Origin: Mycobacterium scrofulaceum
GTDB taxonomy: Bacteria > Actinomycetota > Actinomycetes > Mycobacteriales > Mycobacteriaceae
Direction of reading: 5' to 3'
Assembly: GCF_001667885.1 (NCBI RefSeq)
Contig: NZ_LZJW01000139.1
Span: forward strand, 1-60,825
DNA: 60,825 nt
Shown here in pieces: positions 1 to 8,357 of the stretch (position 1 is the first letter of the stretch; every line of letters begins with the position of its first letter). Under the pieces are notes generated by a model. That model had not been told where the DNA came from. It searched no databases and saw only the letters and a list, made by a program, of their open reading frames with translations. The position numbers and the translations under genes were made by a program.

Positions 1-78
1 CGAGTGTGCTGACACCTAATTCGAGCGATTTCGCGAAGGCCCGCAACGACTCCTCGGTGGTCTCCCCGCGTCCGCCGG
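1..78 (-). pseudogene. GDPD N-terminal fragment, inverted
   Basis: Read on the minus strand, these bases encode GGRGETTEESLRAFAKSLEL followed by GVSTLE, the typical N-terminal signature of glycerophosphodiesterases, which normally follows the catalytic His-Arg. The frame runs off the left window edge. Its orientation opposes the C-terminal part at 80-772, so the gene is split by an inversion, or the junction is an assembly or library fold-back chimera. A GGATCC palindrome lies at the junction (79-84). Confidence 0.7.
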
Positions 79-79
79 G

Positions 80-772
80 GATCCGCAGTACCCCTACGTG
101 GGAAAGCTGGTGCACGAGCTGACCCTGCCCCAGATCCGCACGCTGGACTGCGGCCGGCGGCTGGCCGAGTTTCCGGACGCCGAGGTGGTGCGCGGCAACA
201 AGATAGCCGTCCTGCCGGAGGTGTTCGCCCTCGCCGATTCCTACCGCGCCGCCGTGCGCTACAACATCGAGACCAAGGTGGCCGCCGATCGCCCCGGCAC
301 TTCGGCCGAGCCACAACAATTCGTCGACGTGATTTTGGCGGCCGTCAGGTCGGCCGGCAAGGTCGGCCAGGTCGAGATCCAGAGCTTCGACTGGCGGACC
401 CTGGCGTTGGTTCGCCGGGCGGAGCCGTCAATCCCGTTGGTGGCCTTGTACAACGAGGAAACCTGGGCGCCCGGTTCGCCATGGCTGGCGGGGGAGAACC
501 CCGCCGCCATTGGCGACCCGATGATCGGGGCGAAGCTGGTAGGCGCGGACATCGTCTCGCCCCGGTACCAGCTCGTCACCGGCAGACCGTACGTCGATCG
601 CGCGCATACCCTTGGGCTGCAGGTGATCCCGTGGACGGTCGACGATGCGGCCACCATGCGCGAACTGATCGCCGATGGGGTCGACGGGCTCATCACCGAC
701 TATCCGACGCTATTGCGCGGGGTGCTGGCCGAATTCGGAATGCCGCTGCCACCCGCCTACCGCCGCACTTAG
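80..772 (+). pseudogene. Glycerophosphodiester phosphodiesterase, C-terminal part (broken)
   Basis: Hydrolyses glycerophosphodiesters to glycerol-3-phosphate and an alcohol if intact. The reading frame carries the middle and end of a GDPD TIM barrel: GDPQYPYVGK then LTLPQIRTLDCG, the metal-binding NIETK (ExK) motif, QSFDW, and the closing VIPWTVDD and GLITDYP motifs. The expected N-terminus, with the HRG catalytic motif and the first acidic metal ligands, is not upstream on this strand; an in-frame TAA lies at 17-19. It is found instead on the opposite strand at 1-78. A GTG at 98 could start a shortened protein, but that would lack the active-site histidine. Resembles the mycobacterial GlpQ family; the exact paralogue is uncertain. 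Confidence 0.75.
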
Positions 773-774
773 CG

Positions 775-2172
775 TCAGGACGCCGCTTTCACCAGGGTCT
801 GCGCGGGCACGACCCGGGCATCGAAGTCGGATCGGCGCGCGCGGGCTGCGCGCCAGATCATGTTGGGGCGCAACAGTCGCGTCGCCGGGTCGACCAGCGA
901 GGTGACTCTGATGAACTGATTCAGCGCGGCGGTGTCGGTTTCGGCCGCGGTGAGCACCCGATCGACGTATCTGTTGAACAGCCGTGCGACCAGCGGTGGT
1001 GTGCCATGGATCTCGGGCAGGGCGAGGTCGGGGTTGGTCGACAGCTGCCAGGCCTGGCGGATCGGCGCCGCCGCGGCACGGAAGAAGCGTCGCGCCAAAT
1101 CGTCGCTGCCGGCGGACAGGCAGTCGCGCAGCGCCAACGCCTCGAGCGCGGCGACCGTCATGCCCTGGCCGTAGACCGGGTTGAAGCTGCAGATCGCGTC
1201 GCCGATGACCAGCAGGCCCTCGGGGAAGCGCCGCAGCTTGTCGTAGCGGCGCCACCGACTGCACGGCATCCGGTGGCGCACCGGTTCCCCGATCGGTTCG
1301 GCAGCGCGCACCGCGGCGAGCAGATGGGCCGGCGCGCAGTCCGCGACGAAATCGCACATCTCCGCAAGATCGAGCGCCGCAGGCTCGTGGCCGGCCACTC
1401 CCATCACCGTGAGGAGCCATTTGTCGTTCTCGCAGTGCAGCAGGCCGCAACCCCTGGGCCTGCCCGGCACGATCCCGACGAGGAAGCCGAGCTCGCGCGG
1501 CACCTCTTCCGTCATGCGCAGCGCCTGGCTCGCGTAGGTCAGCTGGACTTCGACGCGATCCTCACGCGGGCGGTCGTACCCCAAGTGGTCCAGCCAGGTC
1601 GGCGTGCGGGCGGCGCGCCCGGTGGCGTCGACGACCAGGTCGGCGGGCAGCGTGGTGGGCTCGCCGGTGCGTCCGCAGACCACCCGCACGCCAGTGACGC
1701 GGCGGCGGTCCAGGGTCGACACCGGGCCCAGGATGACGTGCTCGTCGAGCAACGAGACGTTGGGAATCTCGCGCAACCGGGTGCGGACGTGATCTTCGAG
1801 GAAGGGCCGCGTCGCGCTGTAGGCGGTCAGCCCGGTGGCGCTGCCGCGCCGCGCCACCAGATGCCCGCCGATGTCGTAGTAGAGCTCGGAGAGATCGTGG
1901 CCGTCGAAGAAGTGCGCGCCGTCGCGAACCATCTCATCGAGGACGCCGGGGAACATCCCCTCGATCGCCCGCGCTCCGCGGGCCAGCAGGGCGTGCAGAT
2001 GCCTGCCCTGCGGCACGCCCCGGCGGGCGGCGTGAGCGTCGGGGAGCGGGTCACGCTCGACGACCGTCACGGTGTCGTAGAAGTCGGCGAGCGTCCGCGC
2101 GGCCAGCAAACCGGCCATGCTCGCCCCCAACACCACCGCGTGACCGCCGATCTTCGCCTTCATGTCGGACAT
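775..2172 (-). CDS. FAD-dependent monooxygenase / oxidoreductase
   Basis: Predicted 465-residue soluble flavoprotein of the p-hydroxybenzoate-hydroxylase-like superfamily. An N-terminal Rossmann motif VLGASMAGLLAA (about residues 14-25) is followed by a VVERD strand end that binds the FAD ribose. The second flavin motif, GLLVIGDAICSFNPVYGQGM, lies near residue 322. The ATG at 2172 has a GGAG ribosome site five bases upstream. The gene is divergent from the LuxR-type regulator at 2352, with a dyad between them (2239-2254) that may be the regulator's operator. Substrate unknown. Nothing ties it to sterol metabolism except location. Confidence 0.85.
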   Translation of the reverse strand: MSDMKAKIGGHAVVLGASMAGLLAARTLADFYDTVTVVERDPLPDAHAARRGVPQGRHLHALLARGARAIEGMFPGVLDEMVRDGAHFFDGHDLSELYYDIGGHLVARRGSATGLTAYSATRPFLEDHVRTRLREIPNVSLLDEHVILGPVSTLDRRRVTGVRVVCGRTGEPTTLPADLVVDATGRAARTPTWLDHLGYDRPREDRVEVQLTYASQALRMTEEVPRELGFLVGIVPGRPRGCGLLHCENDKWLLTVMGVAGHEPAALDLAEMCDFVADCAPAHLLAAVRAAEPIGEPVRHRMPCSRWRRYDKLRRFPEGLLVIGDAICSFNPVYGQGMTVAALEALALRDCLSAGSDDLARRFFRAAAAPIRQAWQLSTNPDLALPEIHGTPPLVARLFNRYVDRVLTAAETDTAALNQFIRVTSLVDPATRLLRPNMIWRAARARRSDFDARVVPAQTLVKAAS

Positions 2173-2238
2173 GGCACTCCGCCTTTCTGACCGCTGACTG
2201 ACAAACGTCATGCTCACAGCGCTCGGTGGGGGCCGATA

Positions 2239-2254
2239 GCGTAGTCGGCTACGC
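2239..2254. promoter_or_regulatory. 16-bp dyad, probable operator of the LAL regulator
   Basis: GCGTAG-TCGG-CTACGC has perfect 6-bp arms around a 4-base centre. It lies in the divergent promoter region between the FAD monooxygenase (67 bases from its ATG) and the LuxR-type gene. A near copy, GAGTAG-TCGA-CTACTC, occurs at 4983-4998, 59 bases before the gene on the other side of the regulator. The shared core GTAGTCGRCTAC suggests one protein reads both sites. Confidence 0.55.
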
Positions 2255-2351
2255 GAGTTGTGACCGCGCGCTGCGCACCGGCCGGTCAACGCGGACGCGA
2301 AACGGTGGCAATCCGGCCCGCGCGGTGCCGCCGCGCGGCTATAGTCGCCGC

Positions 2352-4970
2352 GTGATCGGCGGCGACCTGCTGATTGGGCGTGACGGCGAGTTGGCAACCA
2401 TTCGCCGCGCCCTGAGCGGAGCTGACCAGCATTCCGGGGTGTTGATCGCGGGCGCCGCCGGGGTCGGCAAGACCCGGCTGGCCCGTGAAGCGCTGCGGCG
2501 GGCCGGGGCGTCGGGCGAACGGATTCAGTGGATCGTGGGCACCCAATCGGCCCGGGCGCTGCCCCTCGGGGCGTTCATCGGCCTATTGGGCGAGGGCATG
2601 TCGGATCCGCTGACCAACGTCCGGCGCGTGATCGAGTCGTTTGTGGCGCGGCAACGTCGCGGGCGCGTGGTGGTGGGAGTCGACGACGCGCACCTGCTGG
2701 ATGGGTTGTCCGCGCTGGTGATTCACCAGCTCGCACAGACCGGCGGGGCGCGGCTGGTGGTCACGGTGCGCTCCGGCAGCGAAGAGCCCGATGCGGTCAC
2801 GGCGCTGTGGAAGGACGGTTTGCTCTCTCGCCTGGATTTGGAGCCGCTGTCGGCCGCGGCCACGCGCGAGGTGATCGAGCGCACGCTCGGCGGTCCGGTC
2901 GATGCGCGCTGCGCGGACCGGTTCCGGCGGCTCACCGGTGGCAACACGCTGTTTTTGCGGCAGCTGCTGAGCGACCAGATGGCGGCCGGCCGGGTGCGGC
3001 AGGTGGCCGGGGTCTGGATGTGGGATGGTGACGTCGCTGTCTCGGCCAGCTTGTATGAAACGGTCGGACGACAGCTTGGTCGCCTGACCCCGCCGCTGGC
3101 GCTGGTGGTCGACACGCTGTCGCAGTGTGAGCCATTGCCCGTTGATTTGTTGTGCGACTTGGTGTCTCGCGAGGAGTTGGTGGCGGCCGAGGCGATGGGC
3201 CTGGTAAACGTCGAGCGCACCGCCGGCGGGCTGATGGCCAGGCTCGCGCACCCGCTGTTCGGTGAGCTTCGCCGCGCGAGCGCGGGCGAGATGTATTTGT
3301 CGAAGGTGCGGGGCCGGTTGGCGACCCGGCTGGCGCAGGACGGTGACGCCGACATGCAGGCGACGGTGCGCCGGGCGTTGCTGAGCCTCGAGTCGGACCT
3401 GGACCCGCAACCCGAGCTGTATCTGGAATCGGCACGGCACGCGATGACATTGCTGGATCTTCAGTTGGCCGACCGGCTCGCCAACGCCGCGGAGCGGGCC
3501 GCGGCGCCGGGGGCCGCCGGGGTGCGGGCGATGAACCTGATACTGCTCGGCCGCGGCGAGCAGGCCGAGGAGGCGTTGAGCGCGATCACCGAAAGCGATC
3601 CGCCGGATCGCCACCATTGGGCGACCTTGCGCGCGGCCAACCTGGTCTGGATGCTCGGCAGGCCGGCGGACGCCGCCGCGATCCTCGACGAGCTGGCGGC
3701 GGCCGACGAGAAGCCGGGTCAGGTCGCCGAGCGGTTAGCGGTACAGGCGTGCCTGGATGCGGTGGCCGCACGCTGCGAGGTCGCCGCCGAAAGGGCAAGG
3801 ACCGCACTGGATTCGGACCCGCTACCGGACTTCCACGCGATGATGGCGTCGCTGGCGTTGGTCATGGCGATGGGCGCGTTGGGGCGGGTCGACTGCCTGG
3901 CCACCGTCGCCGATCAGGCGCTGCGCCGCGCGACTACGTCGTTCGAGGCGTCACACATGCGGTTCTGGTTCGGCGCGGTGTATGGCCGGGCCTGCCGGTT
4001 GACGGGCCGGATCGACGAATTCGTGCGCTTCGCAAAGGAAGTGGCCGACTCGGCGCGCGACATTCCGGGGCTGGCCTACGCGAACCTGGCCCTGCTGCTC
4101 GGGAATGCCGACTTGGCCCGCGGGGCGGTGGCGGACGCGGTGCGGCTGGTGCATGAAGCGCTTGCCGGGGCGCAAATACACGCGACCACAAGCGGTTTGC
4201 GCCCGGCCAGCTACTTCGCGCTGGCCGAGGCGCACGGCAAGCTCGGGCACGCGGTGGAGGCGAACGACGCGGTCGCGGGAGCGCGGTCCTGCGTGCCGGC
4301 CGACTACCTGTTCATGCATACCGGCCTGTCGCTGGCCGATGGGTGGGCGCTGGCGGCGAGTGGTCGCCCGGGAGAGGCCGTCGCGACGGCGCAGGCGGCC
4401 GCCCGAGTCGCCCGCGACCGCGGCCAGCCGACCCACGAACTGGCCTGCATACAGGCCGCGGCGCAGTGGGGGGATGCCTCGGGGGCGGCGCGGGCCCGCG
4501 CCCTGGCCGACGCGCTGGCGCTGCCGCTGGCCGATGCCATCGCTTCGCACACCGAGGCCCTGCGCGCCGGGAACGGCGAAGGCCTCCTGGCGGTTTCGGC
4601 GGCCTACCGCACGATCGGTGACCGGGCCGCGGCCGCCGACGCGGCCGCGCAGGCCTCCGCCGCGTTCATCGAGGGACAGCAACACAAGCGCGGGCTTTAT
4701 GCGTCGGCGCTGGCCGGCGAACTGGCCGAGGAGTGTGGCGGCTTGTGCACGCCGGCATTACGGACTCCGGCGGGCCTCAAACTCTCGGGCCGCCAGCGCG
4801 ACGTCATCGAACTCGTCGTGGCCGGCCTGTCCAACCGCCAGATCGCCGAGAAGCTGGTGATGTCGGTACGCACCGTGGAGGGCCACGTCTACCGCGCCTG
4901 TCAGCGGGTGGGCGCCCAGTCCCGCGAGGAACTCGCGTCGATCATCCGGTCAGGACCGGGGTCTGACTGA
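2352..4970 (+). CDS. LuxR/LAL-family ATPase transcriptional regulator
   Basis: An 872-residue STAND/MalT-like regulator. The N-terminal AAA domain has a Walker A motif GAAGVGKT (about 33-40) and a Walker B segment VVVGVDDAHLLD (about 106-117). A long alpha-helical repeat middle region follows. The C-terminal LuxR helix-turn-helix (about 811-865) includes SGRQRDVIELV, NRQIAEKL and SVRTVEGHVYR. The GTG at 2352 is chosen because the Rossmann-like domain starts right after it; the open frame extends upstream to 2226 through non-conserved sequence. Likely an ATP-dependent activator responding to a small ligand. Flanking dyads at 2239 and 4983 suggest it controls both neighbours. Confidence 0.85.
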   Translation: MIGGDLLIGRDGELATIRRALSGADQHSGVLIAGAAGVGKTRLAREALRRAGASGERIQWIVGTQSARALPLGAFIGLLGEGMSDPLTNVRRVIESFVARQRRGRVVVGVDDAHLLDGLSALVIHQLAQTGGARLVVTVRSGSEEPDAVTALWKDGLLSRLDLEPLSAAATREVIERTLGGPVDARCADRFRRLTGGNTLFLRQLLSDQMAAGRVRQVAGVWMWDGDVAVSASLYETVGRQLGRLTPPLALVVDTLSQCEPLPVDLLCDLVSREELVAAEAMGLVNVERTAGGLMARLAHPLFGELRRASAGEMYLSKVRGRLATRLAQDGDADMQATVRRALLSLESDLDPQPELYLESARHAMTLLDLQLADRLANAAERAAAPGAAGVRAMNLILLGRGEQAEEALSAITESDPPDRHHWATLRAANLVWMLGRPADAAAILDELAAADEKPGQVAERLAVQACLDAVAARCEVAAERARTALDSDPLPDFHAMMASLALVMAMGALGRVDCLATVADQALRRATTSFEASHMRFWFGAVYGRACRLTGRIDEFVRFAKEVADSARDIPGLAYANLALLLGNADLARGAVADAVRLVHEALAGAQIHATTSGLRPASYFALAEAHGKLGHAVEANDAVAGARSCVPADYLFMHTGLSLADGWALAASGRPGEAVATAQAAARVARDRGQPTHELACIQAAAQWGDASGAARARALADALALPLADAIASHTEALRAGNGEGLLAVSAAYRTIGDRAAAADAAAQASAAFIEGQQHKRGLYASALAGELAEECGGLCTPALRTPAGLKLSGRQRDVIELVVAGLSNRQIAEKLVMSVRTVEGHVYRACQRVGAQSREELASIIRSGPGSD

Positions 4971-4982
4971 ACCACCGCGGTG

Positions 4983-4998
4983 GAGTAGTCGACTACTC
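4983..4998. promoter_or_regulatory. Perfect 16-bp palindrome upstream of the small ORF at 5058
   Basis: GAGTAGTCGACTACTC is a perfect palindrome 59 bases upstream of the ATG at 5058. It matches the dyad at 2239-2254 in its core and in its distance to the downstream start, consistent with a second binding site for the LAL regulator encoded between them. Confidence 0.55.
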
Positions 4999-5057
4999 GT
5001 GCGCACAACGGAAATCGGCCATAGCGTTGCGATCCCCAACGAGAAAAGGAGATCGCG

Positions 5058-5369
5058 ATGAAGTACGTAGTGGCGTGGACATACCGCCTGAACGGCACGG
5101 CGGCCGAGAACGACGAGAGCCTGCGACGGGGCCTGGCCGCGTACTCAAAGTGGTCGCAACCGCAGACCACGACGTATCACCAGTTCGTCGGCCGCATCGA
5201 CGGCGGCGGCGGATTCGCGGTGGTGGAATCCGACAACCCGGCCGATTTGGTCGAGACCACAAGCCAATTCGCCACGATCCTGGATTACCAGATCTATCCC
5301 GTGGTGGACATCGCCGAAGCCGCGCAGGCGCTGCAGCAGGGCGTGGAATTCAGGGAGGCGATCGGCTAG
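5058..5369 (+). CDS. Small hypothetical protein, DUF3303-like
   Basis: A 103-residue soluble protein starting MKYVVAWTYR, with a ferredoxin-like alpha/beta pattern (strand, helix, FVGRIDG strand, GFAVVESD strand, helix, YPVVDIAEA) like DUF3303 and other dimeric alpha-beta barrel proteins. A strong AAAAGGAG ribosome site precedes the ATG. No catalytic residue can be named. It lies downstream of the 4983 palindrome, so it is probably co-regulated with the FAD monooxygenase at 775-2172 and could assist it. Its end overlaps the convergent transporter gene by four bases. Confidence 0.75.
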   Translation: MKYVVAWTYRLNGTAAENDESLRRGLAAYSKWSQPQTTTYHQFVGRIDGGGGFAVVESDNPADLVETTSQFATILDYQIYPVVDIAEAAQALQQGVEFREAIG

Positions 5370-6607
5370 GCGCCGAGCAGCCGTGCCGACGCCCAGAGTG
5401 CGAGCACCGCGAGCACCAGGGAAACCGGCACGGTACACACGCCGAGGCGGGTGTATTCGCCGACACCGGCGTCGACGTCGTGCTGGCGAAGCACCCGCCG
5501 CCACAACAGGTTCGACAGTGAACCGACGTAGGTCAGGTTCGGTCCGATGTTGACGCCGAGCAGGACGGCCAGAATGGCGACCGGCCCGCTCGGCGCGACC
5601 AGTGGCAGCAGCACCAGGGTGGCGGGCAGATTGTTCACCACGTTGGCCAGCACGGCGGCCACCGCCGCGATGGCCAGCAGCGCCGGCAACGTGGAACCGG
5701 ATGGCAGCACCGCCGACATCGCCTTGTCCATCCCGTTGACCATGACCGCCCGCACGACCACACCCAGCGCGAGCACGAACACCAGAAACGACACGTGGGC
5801 CGACCGCGCGATGTCGATCACCGACGTATGCCGACGGCTCAGGCTGCGCACCGCCAGCACCGCCGCGCCGGCGAGCGCCACCCAGGCCGGGTCCACGCCG
5901 ACGGACTGGGCGACGGCGAAGCCGGCCAGCGTCAGCCCTACGACGACCAGCACCAGCACCGGCGGCCGCGGCGCGGGCCCCGGTTCCTCCGGATGGGGCT
6001 GCACGCGCAGGTCGCGGGCGAAGAACCACCGGAAGACCGCGTACAACGTGATCACCACGCCCACCCACGGCAACGCCATCAACAGGGTGAACCGGATGAA
6101 CGAAACGTTGGCGGTGTGGAACGCAAGCAGATTGGTCAGATTGGAGACCGGCAGCAGCAGGGAGGCGCCGTTGGCTAGGTGCGCGGTGGCGTAGGCGTAC
6201 GGGCGCACCGGCGTCCGCAGCCGACGCACGGCGGCCAGCACCACCGGCGTCAGCAACACCACCGCGGTGTCCAGGCTCAGCACGGCGGTGATCAACGACG
6301 CGATGACGAACACCCGCCGCAGCAGGCCCCCCGACCCGACGCTCCCGCGCGTGATCGCCGCACCCGCCGCCTCGAAAAGGCCCTCGTCGTCGCACAGCTT
6401 GGCGAGCACCAGCACCGCACCCAGAAACCCGACCACCCCCGCGAGCCCGGCCACCTCCTCGACCGCCTGATGCACCGATATCGCGCCGACCGCGATCAGG
6501 ATGAGGGCCGCGGGAACCGCCGCCACGGCCTCCGGCAAGCCCCGCGGGCGCACCACGGCGAAGGCCAGGACGGCAGCGAGCAGCACCAGCGCAAGTGTCA
6601 AAGTCAA
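5366..6607 (-). CDS. arsB2: ArsB/NhaD-type anion transporter (Rv3578-like)
   Basis: A 413-residue integral membrane protein with about ten hydrophobic helices, of the ArsB/SLC13-like ion transporter superfamily. Paired motifs SLDTAVVLLTPVVLA and NLTNLLAFHTANVSF in the first half, and NVVNNLPATLVLLP and NIGPNLTYVGSLSNLLW in the second, form the inverted-repeat substrate site. The order lppH, metallo-hydrolase, transporter matches M. tuberculosis Rv3576-Rv3577-Rv3578 (arsB2). No arsR or arsC gene is adjacent, so arsenite transport is not supported by context. The start is TTG at 6607, which places 15 bases between it and the preceding gene; a downstream GTG is possible. Confidence 0.8.
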   Translation of the reverse strand: MTLTLALVLLAAVLAFAVVRPRGLPEAVAAVPAALILIAVGAISVHQAVEEVAGLAGVVGFLGAVLVLAKLCDDEGLFEAAGAAITRGSVGSGGLLRRVFVIASLITAVLSLDTAVVLLTPVVLAAVRRLRTPVRPYAYATAHLANGASLLLPVSNLTNLLAFHTANVSFIRFTLLMALPWVGVVITLYAVFRWFFARDLRVQPHPEEPGPAPRPPVLVLVVVGLTLAGFAVAQSVGVDPAWVALAGAAVLAVRSLSRRHTSVIDIARSAHVSFLVFVLALGVVVRAVMVNGMDKAMSAVLPSGSTLPALLAIAAVAAVLANVVNNLPATLVLLPLVAPSGPVAILAVLLGVNIGPNLTYVGSLSNLLWRRVLRQHDVDAGVGEYTRLGVCTVPVSLVLAVLALWASARLLGA

Positions 6608-6622
6608 TGTATCGAAACCGTT

Positions 6623-7540
6623 TCAGGCCCAGGGGTTTTCGCGTCGCCACACGGTCGGAAGGTGCAGCGCCACACCGTCCTGTGCGGCCAACTCGTCGAG
6701 GATACGGATGGAGGAGTCCAGGTCATCGCCCGCGTAGGGCAAGGCCCGCAGCGGTTTTGACAGCGGCCGGAAGAAATCGTCCCAGTGAATCATGATCACC
6801 CGGCGCGCCCCCACCGCGCGCACGGTCTCGGTCCAATAATCGGTCAGGTATGACCTCGGCTGTAGTCCCAACTGCCCGACGGACAGGTAGGCGGCGTCGG
6901 CGCGGTGACCCGCCAGCGCGCCCTTGACGAATCCGGCGCTGCCCTGGATCAGCAGCCGCCGGCCCGTCGGCCGATGGTGGACCAGCGTCGACCAGGACTC
7001 GCCGCAGCGGTAGGCGGACGCCTTGACCGGCGGGGTGAGCGGCGCGTCGATCGTGCCGGGAAACCGGTCCGGCGGGCAATGGTGGGATTCCACCAGCGTC
7101 ACGTCGTAAGCGCCCAACGGGATTGGCTCGCCGCTGGCGGCGATCACGAGACGGTCCTCGGGCAGCCCGTAGCCGCGCCCGACGTTGGCCGCCGACCGTC
7201 CGCCCACCAGTCGCGCACCGGTGCGGTCGGCGACGAGCGCGGAGTCCAGCGCGTGGTCGATGTGGGTGTGCACCGGGACGACGGCCTCGAGCGCGGACAC
7301 CTTGGCCCGCGACAGGCAGCCGTCCACGCGGGCCGGCGACGGCGCGACCTTGCCGGCGGCCACCCGCGCCAGGCTCGGCCGGGAGAAGTAGCCGTCGGTC
7401 AGCAGCGCCGACGAGCCGTCGTCGATCAGCAGCGTCGCCACGCCCATCCACGTCACCGCTAGGGACCCGGCTTCGGCGGCTGGCGCGTCGAACCGATGTG
7501 CGTACCGCGCGATGTCGGGCCGGCCGAGTTTGAGCCGCAT
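6623..7540 (-). CDS. Metallo-beta-lactamase-fold hydrolase (Rv3577-like)
   Basis: A 305-residue cytoplasmic protein with the zinc motif HTHIDH (near residue 92), a later SHHCPPDRFPG segment and an IHWDDF motif near the C-terminus. This is the pattern of UlaG/N-acyl-phosphatidylethanolamine phospholipase-like metallo-hydrolases. The ATG at 7540 overlaps the stop of the upstream PxpA-like gene, so the two are translationally coupled. Orthologue by position of Rv3577. Substrate unknown. Confidence 0.82.
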   Translation of the reverse strand: MRLKLGRPDIARYAHRFDAPAAEAGSLAVTWMGVATLLIDDGSSALLTDGYFSRPSLARVAAGKVAPSPARVDGCLSRAKVSALEAVVPVHTHIDHALDSALVADRTGARLVGGRSAANVGRGYGLPEDRLVIAASGEPIPLGAYDVTLVESHHCPPDRFPGTIDAPLTPPVKASAYRCGESWSTLVHHRPTGRRLLIQGSAGFVKGALAGHRADAAYLSVGQLGLQPRSYLTDYWTETVRAVGARRVIMIHWDDFFRPLSKPLRALPYAGDDLDSSIRILDELAAQDGVALHLPTVWRRENPWA

Positions 7541-8298
7541 CAGGCGAACGCCCCGAGCTCGACGCCCGCGGCCGCAAGTCCATCGCGCACGGCCGTCGCG
7601 ATTTGCACGGCGCCCGGCGAATCGCCATGCACGCAAACCGATTCCACGGTGACCGTGATCGGTGTGCCGTCGACGGCGGTGACCCGGCCGGAGGTCACCA
7701 TGCCCACGACGCGATCGGCGATCGCCGGCGGGTCGTGCAGCACCGCGCCCGGTTCGCGGCGGGAAACCAACTGGCCGTCCGGCCGGTACGCGCGGTCGGC
7801 GAACGCCTCGGCCACCGTGCGCAGGCCGCGCTGCGAGGCTTCGTCGAAGAACGCCGAACCGGCCATGCCCAGCACCGGCAGCGCCGGGTCCACCATCCGC
7901 ACCGCCTCGGCGACCGCCGCCGCCTGGTCGTGGTTGGTCACCATCGTGTTGTACAGCGCGCCATGGGGTTTGACGTAGGACACCGCGGAACCGGCCGCGC
8001 GCGCGATCGCCTGCAGCGCGCCGATCTGATATACGACGTCGGCGACCAGGTCCTCGGCGGCGACATCGATGAACCGCCTGCCGAACCCGGCCAGATCGCG
8101 ATAGCTCACCTGCGCCCCGATGCGGACGCCGCGCTCGGCGGCCGACCGGCAGACCCGCAACAGGCCGGCGGGGTCCCCGGCGTGAAACCCGCACGCCACG
8201 TTGGCGCTGGTGACGATCCGCAGCATGGCGTCGTCATCACCCAGGCGCCAGACGCCGAAGCTCTCGCCCAGGTCGGCGTTGAGGTCGATACCGGCCAC
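7540..8298 (-). CDS. pxpA: LamB/YcsF family protein (5-oxoprolinase subunit A-like)
   Basis: A 252-residue protein starting AGIDLNADLGESFG, with NVACGFHAGDP, VKPHGALYN and DRAYRPDGQLVSR blocks that define the LamB/YcsF family. In many bacteria PxpA works with PxpB and PxpC to cleave 5-oxoproline with ATP. Neither partner is encoded nearby, so the activity may depend on subunits elsewhere. The start is GTG at 8298. The gene sits between lppH and the Rv3577-like gene, a position that is empty in M. tuberculosis. Confidence 0.85.
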   Translation of the reverse strand: MAGIDLNADLGESFGVWRLGDDDAMLRIVTSANVACGFHAGDPAGLLRVCRSAAERGVRIGAQVSYRDLAGFGRRFIDVAAEDLVADVVYQIGALQAIARAAGSAVSYVKPHGALYNTMVTNHDQAAAVAEAVRMVDPALPVLGMAGSAFFDEASQRGLRTVAEAFADRAYRPDGQLVSRREPGAVLHDPPAIADRVVGMVTSGRVTAVDGTPITVTVESVCVHGDSPGAVQIATAVRDGLAAAGVELGAFA

Positions 8299-8357
8299 CC
8301 GCCCAGCTTATGGGGCGGCGCCGCCGCCGTTCGGGGAGGCGGTCGCCTTCGGAGTCG

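Noticed and set aside
481..2190. Long plus-strand open frame of 569 codons opposite the FAD monooxygenase
   Set aside because: Low-complexity Arg/Gly/Ala-rich translation typical of high-G+C antisense frames; the opposite strand has clear flavoprotein motifs.
5366..6607. Arsenite efflux operon
   Set aside because: No arsR, arsC or arsenic-type operator nearby; only the transporter fold matches.
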